This document shows, piece after piece, positions 61,645 to 64,000 of a DNA stretch of 64,000 bases; the stretch's first letter is position 1, and each line of letters begins with the position of its first letter. Both the position numbers and the translations under genes were made by a program. The notes below the pieces were generated by a model. The model saw only the letters and a program-made list of their open reading frames with translations, was not told the DNA's origin and searched no databases. Location of the stretch: assembly GCA_965208975.1 (NCBI GenBank), contig CBDBQH010000003.1:1736001-1800000 (forward strand), given 5' to 3'. Origin of the DNA: G963663315 sp965208975. Lineage in GTDB: Bacteria; Pseudomonadota; Gammaproteobacteria; Arenicellales; Poriferihabitantaceae.

Positions 61645-62612
61645 CCCTGCCGGGCGTATTGGCCGTATTGACTCCGGTCATTGTTTGTATGGTGGCTCTG
61701 CTGTGTGACCGCGCGTTCGGTGAACCCCGTCATCACCCGCTGGCGACTTTCGGCCAACTCGCCGACCGGCTCGAACGCAAACTCAATCAGGGTTCGCGAA
61801 AATCCCGCAAAAAGTGGTTTGGCGGATTCGCAGTGGCTCTGCTGGTGGCGCTGCCGGGGCTGTGTGTGTATTGGGCGCAAAGCCGTATTTCCGGGTCGGT
61901 TGCAGGCGTGTTGTTCGACATCCTGGTCCTCACTGTCGTGATTGGCTGGCGCAGTATGAAGGAACATGCCGGTGATGTTGCCGGCGCCCTGGATTGCGGG
62001 GATCTTGTGCAGGCGCGGCAAAAACTGTCGCTCATCGTCAGCCGCGAAACCGGCGGCATGAAGGCGGATGAAATCCCCGGCCCGATCATCGAATCGGTGC
62101 TGGAAAATGGCAATGATTGTCTGTTCGCCTCGTTGTTCTGGTATGCCGTATTGGGTCCGGCCGGCGCGCTGGCGCACCGCCTGTCGAATACGCTGGACGC
62201 GATGTGGGGCTATAAAACAGAGCGGTTTGCCGACTTCGGCTGGGCCGCGGCGCGGCTGGATGATCTGCTCGGCTGGATTCCGGCCCGGCTCACCGCGCTC
62301 TGCTACGCCTCGTCGGGATCATTTCGCCACGCCATGCGGGCCGCCCGCAGCCAGGCGGGCAAGCACAAAAGTCCGAATGGCGGCCTGGTGATGGCTGCCG
62401 GCGCCGGGGCGCTCCATATCACCGTCGGCGGTGCGGCAGTCTATCACGGCTTGCGGGAAGACAAGCCCGTACTCGGCGTCGGCGAAGCCGCTACCCCTGC
62501 GGACATTGTCCGCGCAATCCGCTTGATTGAAAGAAGTATCGCGCTGTGGCTGGCTGTCTACGTCTGTGTATTGATGATCCCTTCGCTCCTGGTCGTACTG
62601 TGGGCGCCCTGA
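61638..62612 (+). CDS. cbiB: CbiB/CobD, adenosylcobinamide-phosphate synthase
   Basis: 324 residues from GTG 61638, overlapping the cobQ stop. It is a membrane protein with the family motifs DRAFGEPRHHPLATFGQLADRLERKLNQ, VSRETGGMKADEIPGPIIESVLENGNDCLFASLFWYA, and NTLDAMWGYKTERFADFGWAAARLDDLL. It attaches aminopropanol (or its phosphate) to cobyric acid. Its 3' end overlaps that of the opposing cobN by 55 bp. Confidence 0.95.
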   Translation: MLTLPGVLAVLTPVIVCMVALLCDRAFGEPRHHPLATFGQLADRLERKLNQGSRKSRKKWFGGFAVALLVALPGLCVYWAQSRISGSVAGVLFDILVLTVVIGWRSMKEHAGDVAGALDCGDLVQARQKLSLIVSRETGGMKADEIPGPIIESVLENGNDCLFASLFWYAVLGPAGALAHRLSNTLDAMWGYKTERFADFGWAAARLDDLLGWIPARLTALCYASSGSFRHAMRAARSQAGKHKSPNGGLVMAAGAGALHITVGGAAVYHGLREDKPVLGVGEAATPADIVRAIRLIERSIALWLAVYVCVLMIPSLLVVLWAP

Positions 62613-64000
62613 GCGCCGGCGCCACCGTTCGGCGACACTTCCAGCGTATGGTCGAGTTGCAGGATCATCCCGGCCAGCAGTTGGTGATAGTCTCCGGGAG
62701 CCTGCCACAGCCCTCTTTGCTGCGCTTCCAGTAACCGTTCGGCCATTTCCTTCAGGGCCTGCGGGTTCGACTGTTCCATGAAAGCCCGATTTTCGGGGTC
62801 AACCACCAGCGCATCGGTGACCGCTTCATATTGGTAATCATCGATCAGGCCGGTGGTGGCGTCGTAGGCGAACAGATAATCGACCGATGCCGCCATTTCA
62901 AACGCGCCCTTGTAGCCATGTTCACGCATGGCGGCGATCCACTTGGGATTGATGACCCGGCTGCGAACGACCCGGTTGATCTCTTCTTTCAGCGTCCTGA
63001 TCCGGGGATTGGCTGGATTTGAGTGATCGCCGTGCCAGATCACTGGCTGCTGTCCGCGCAGGACTTCCACCGCGTTACTCATACCGCCCTGGAACTGGTA
63101 ATAATCATCGGAATCCAGCAAGTCATGTTCGCGGTTGTCCTGATTTTGCACCACCGCCTCCAGCTGGCCCAAGCGCGACTCGAATGAAACGAAGGCCGCC
63201 TCGCCGAAATGCGCCTGACTGTAACTGTAACCTCCCCAGTTGACATAAGCCCGGGCCAGGTCGCGGCCATCCTTCCAGGCTCCCTGATCAATCAGCCCCT
63301 GCAAGCCGGCGCCATAACCGCCGGGTTTTGAGCCGAAAACCCGGAACCGCGCGTGGACCCCGGCCTGGCCGCCATCCATGCCGCCGGCGATCAGGCGTTT
63401 CCGGTCCAGTTCCATATTCTCCCGGATCACATTGCTGTCGCCAGGCTCCTCATATTCCGCCAGCGTCTGTACCGCGGTATCGAACAGCCGGGCGACATTG
63501 GGGAAGGCATCCCGGAAAAACCCTGAAATCCGCAGTGTCACATCGACCCGTGGACGACCCAGCTGAAAGCCGGGAATGATCTCGATATCCACTACCCGAC
63601 CGCAGCCTTCCGCCCACACCGGACGCACCCCGAGCAGCGCGAAAGCCTGGGCAATGTCATCGCCCCCGGTACGCATGGTCGCGGTGCCCCATACCGATAA
63701 TCCCAGTTGGCGGGGATATTCGCCCTGTTCCTGCAAGTGTCTGGCGAGCAGTTCATCGGCGGAGCGCTGCCCCAGTTCCCAGGCGCTCCGGGTCGGGATC
63801 GAACGCGAGTCCAGCGAGTAGAAGTTGCGCCCGGTCGGCAATACATCCAGCCGTCCGCGGGTGGGCGCTCCACTCGGCCCGGCGGGTACGAACCGCCCCT
63901 CCAGCGCCCCCACCAGATTGGCGATTTCATCTCTTGCCGAGTCCCGCACCGCGCCCGCCACCACCTCGACGATATATCGCAGCAACGGTTTTGTCGTCGT
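62558..64000 (-). CDS. cobN: CobN, cobaltochelatase large subunit, C-terminal part (cut by window edge)
   Basis: The frame is open to the last base of the window; about 480 residues are visible. The CobN/magnesium-chelatase family is shown by PTGRNFYSLDSRSIPTRSAWELGQ, LSVWGTATMRTGGDDIAQA, LLGVRPVWAEGCGRVVD, and AYVNWGGYSYSQAHFG. With CobS and CobT (or ChlI/ChlD) it inserts cobalt into hydrogenobyrinate diamide in aerobic-type cobalamin synthesis. It is convergent with cobQ-cbiB. Confidence 0.94.
   Translation of the reverse strand, partial: TTTKPLLRYIVEVVAGAVRDSARDEIANLVGALEGRFVPAGPSGAPTRGRLDVLPTGRNFYSLDSRSIPTRSAWELGQRSADELLARHLQEQGEYPRQLGLSVWGTATMRTGGDDIAQAFALLGVRPVWAEGCGRVVDIEIIPGFQLGRPRVDVTLRISGFFRDAFPNVARLFDTAVQTLAEYEEPGDSNVIRENMELDRKRLIAGGMDGGQAGVHARFRVFGSKPGGYGAGLQGLIDQGAWKDGRDLARAYVNWGGYSYSQAHFGEAAFVSFESRLGQLEAVVQNQDNREHDLLDSDDYYQFQGGMSNAVEVLRGQQPVIWHGDHSNPANPRIRTLKEEINRVVRSRVINPKWIAAMREHGYKGAFEMAASVDYLFAYDATTGLIDDYQYEAVTDALVVDPENRAFMEQSNPQALKEMAERLLEAQQRGLWQAPGDYHQLLAGMILQLDHTLEVSPNGGAGAQGAHSTTRSEGIINTQT

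Overview
The window looks like the chromosome of a sulfur-oxidising gammaproteobacterium. The left end is the distal part of a reverse-type dissimilatory sulfite reductase operon in the order dsrL-dsrJ-dsrO-dsrP-dsrN, the order known from Allochromatium-like sulfur oxidisers. Housekeeping blocks (murU, lptD-surA, ubiK-comM, erpA, grpE-dnaK-dnaJ, yoaA-tsaB, glnA, cobQ-cbiB-cobN) have gammaproteobacterial gene order. Many partial genes, toxin-antitoxin loci, restriction remnants and dispersed inverted repeats suggest a genome that gains and loses DNA often, perhaps a symbiont or mat dweller; this lifestyle is inference.

Layout. 1-7.99 kb: dsr operon tail, then an overlapping run of soluble NarX-like kinase, NarL-like regulator and thiamine-pyrophosphokinase-like protein, followed by aroE. 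8.0-24.7 kb: an accessory island between aroE and murU. It holds a secreted Calx-beta protein, a type I restriction locus whose hsdS is split by an IS3-family element and which has no hsdM, four paralogous poly-C cassettes, HicAB, a Phd/PIN pair, parE, nuclease and SDR remnants, and an unrecognised three-gene module. 24.7-36.6 kb: envelope genes, ComM, a hipBA locus with gutted hipA, redox genes, icd and a coiled-coil nuclease-like protein. 36.9-42.4 kb: a giant Calx-beta/beta-barrel surface protein with a 13-unit CTTG repeat about 200 bp upstream. 42.4-64 kb: DUF6314-like protein, aminotransferase, erpA, heat-shock operon with sigma-32-like promoters, helicase, tsaB, AsmA, glnA, a solitary adenine methylase beside a truncated NotI-family endonuclease, recQ and cobalamin genes.

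The most interesting system is the set of four cassettes at about 14.2-15.3, 17.6-18.75, 21.9-22.9 and 23.1-24.65 kb. Each has a minus-strand gene for a putative secreted Q/G-rich protein of about 255 residues. Within five codons of each start codon is a pure C tract of 14, 12, 16 or 18 bases, followed by a signal-like segment ending in LLPAHAQ. Tract length sets the reading frame: 14 is off, the other three are in frame. Each copy has its own sigma-70-like promoter. Each is convergent to a hicB gene, which is intact only beside the last copy; the other three carry the same internal hicB deletion scar. This looks like a duplicated, contingency-type family of secreted proteins that has spread with a toxin-antitoxin remnant.
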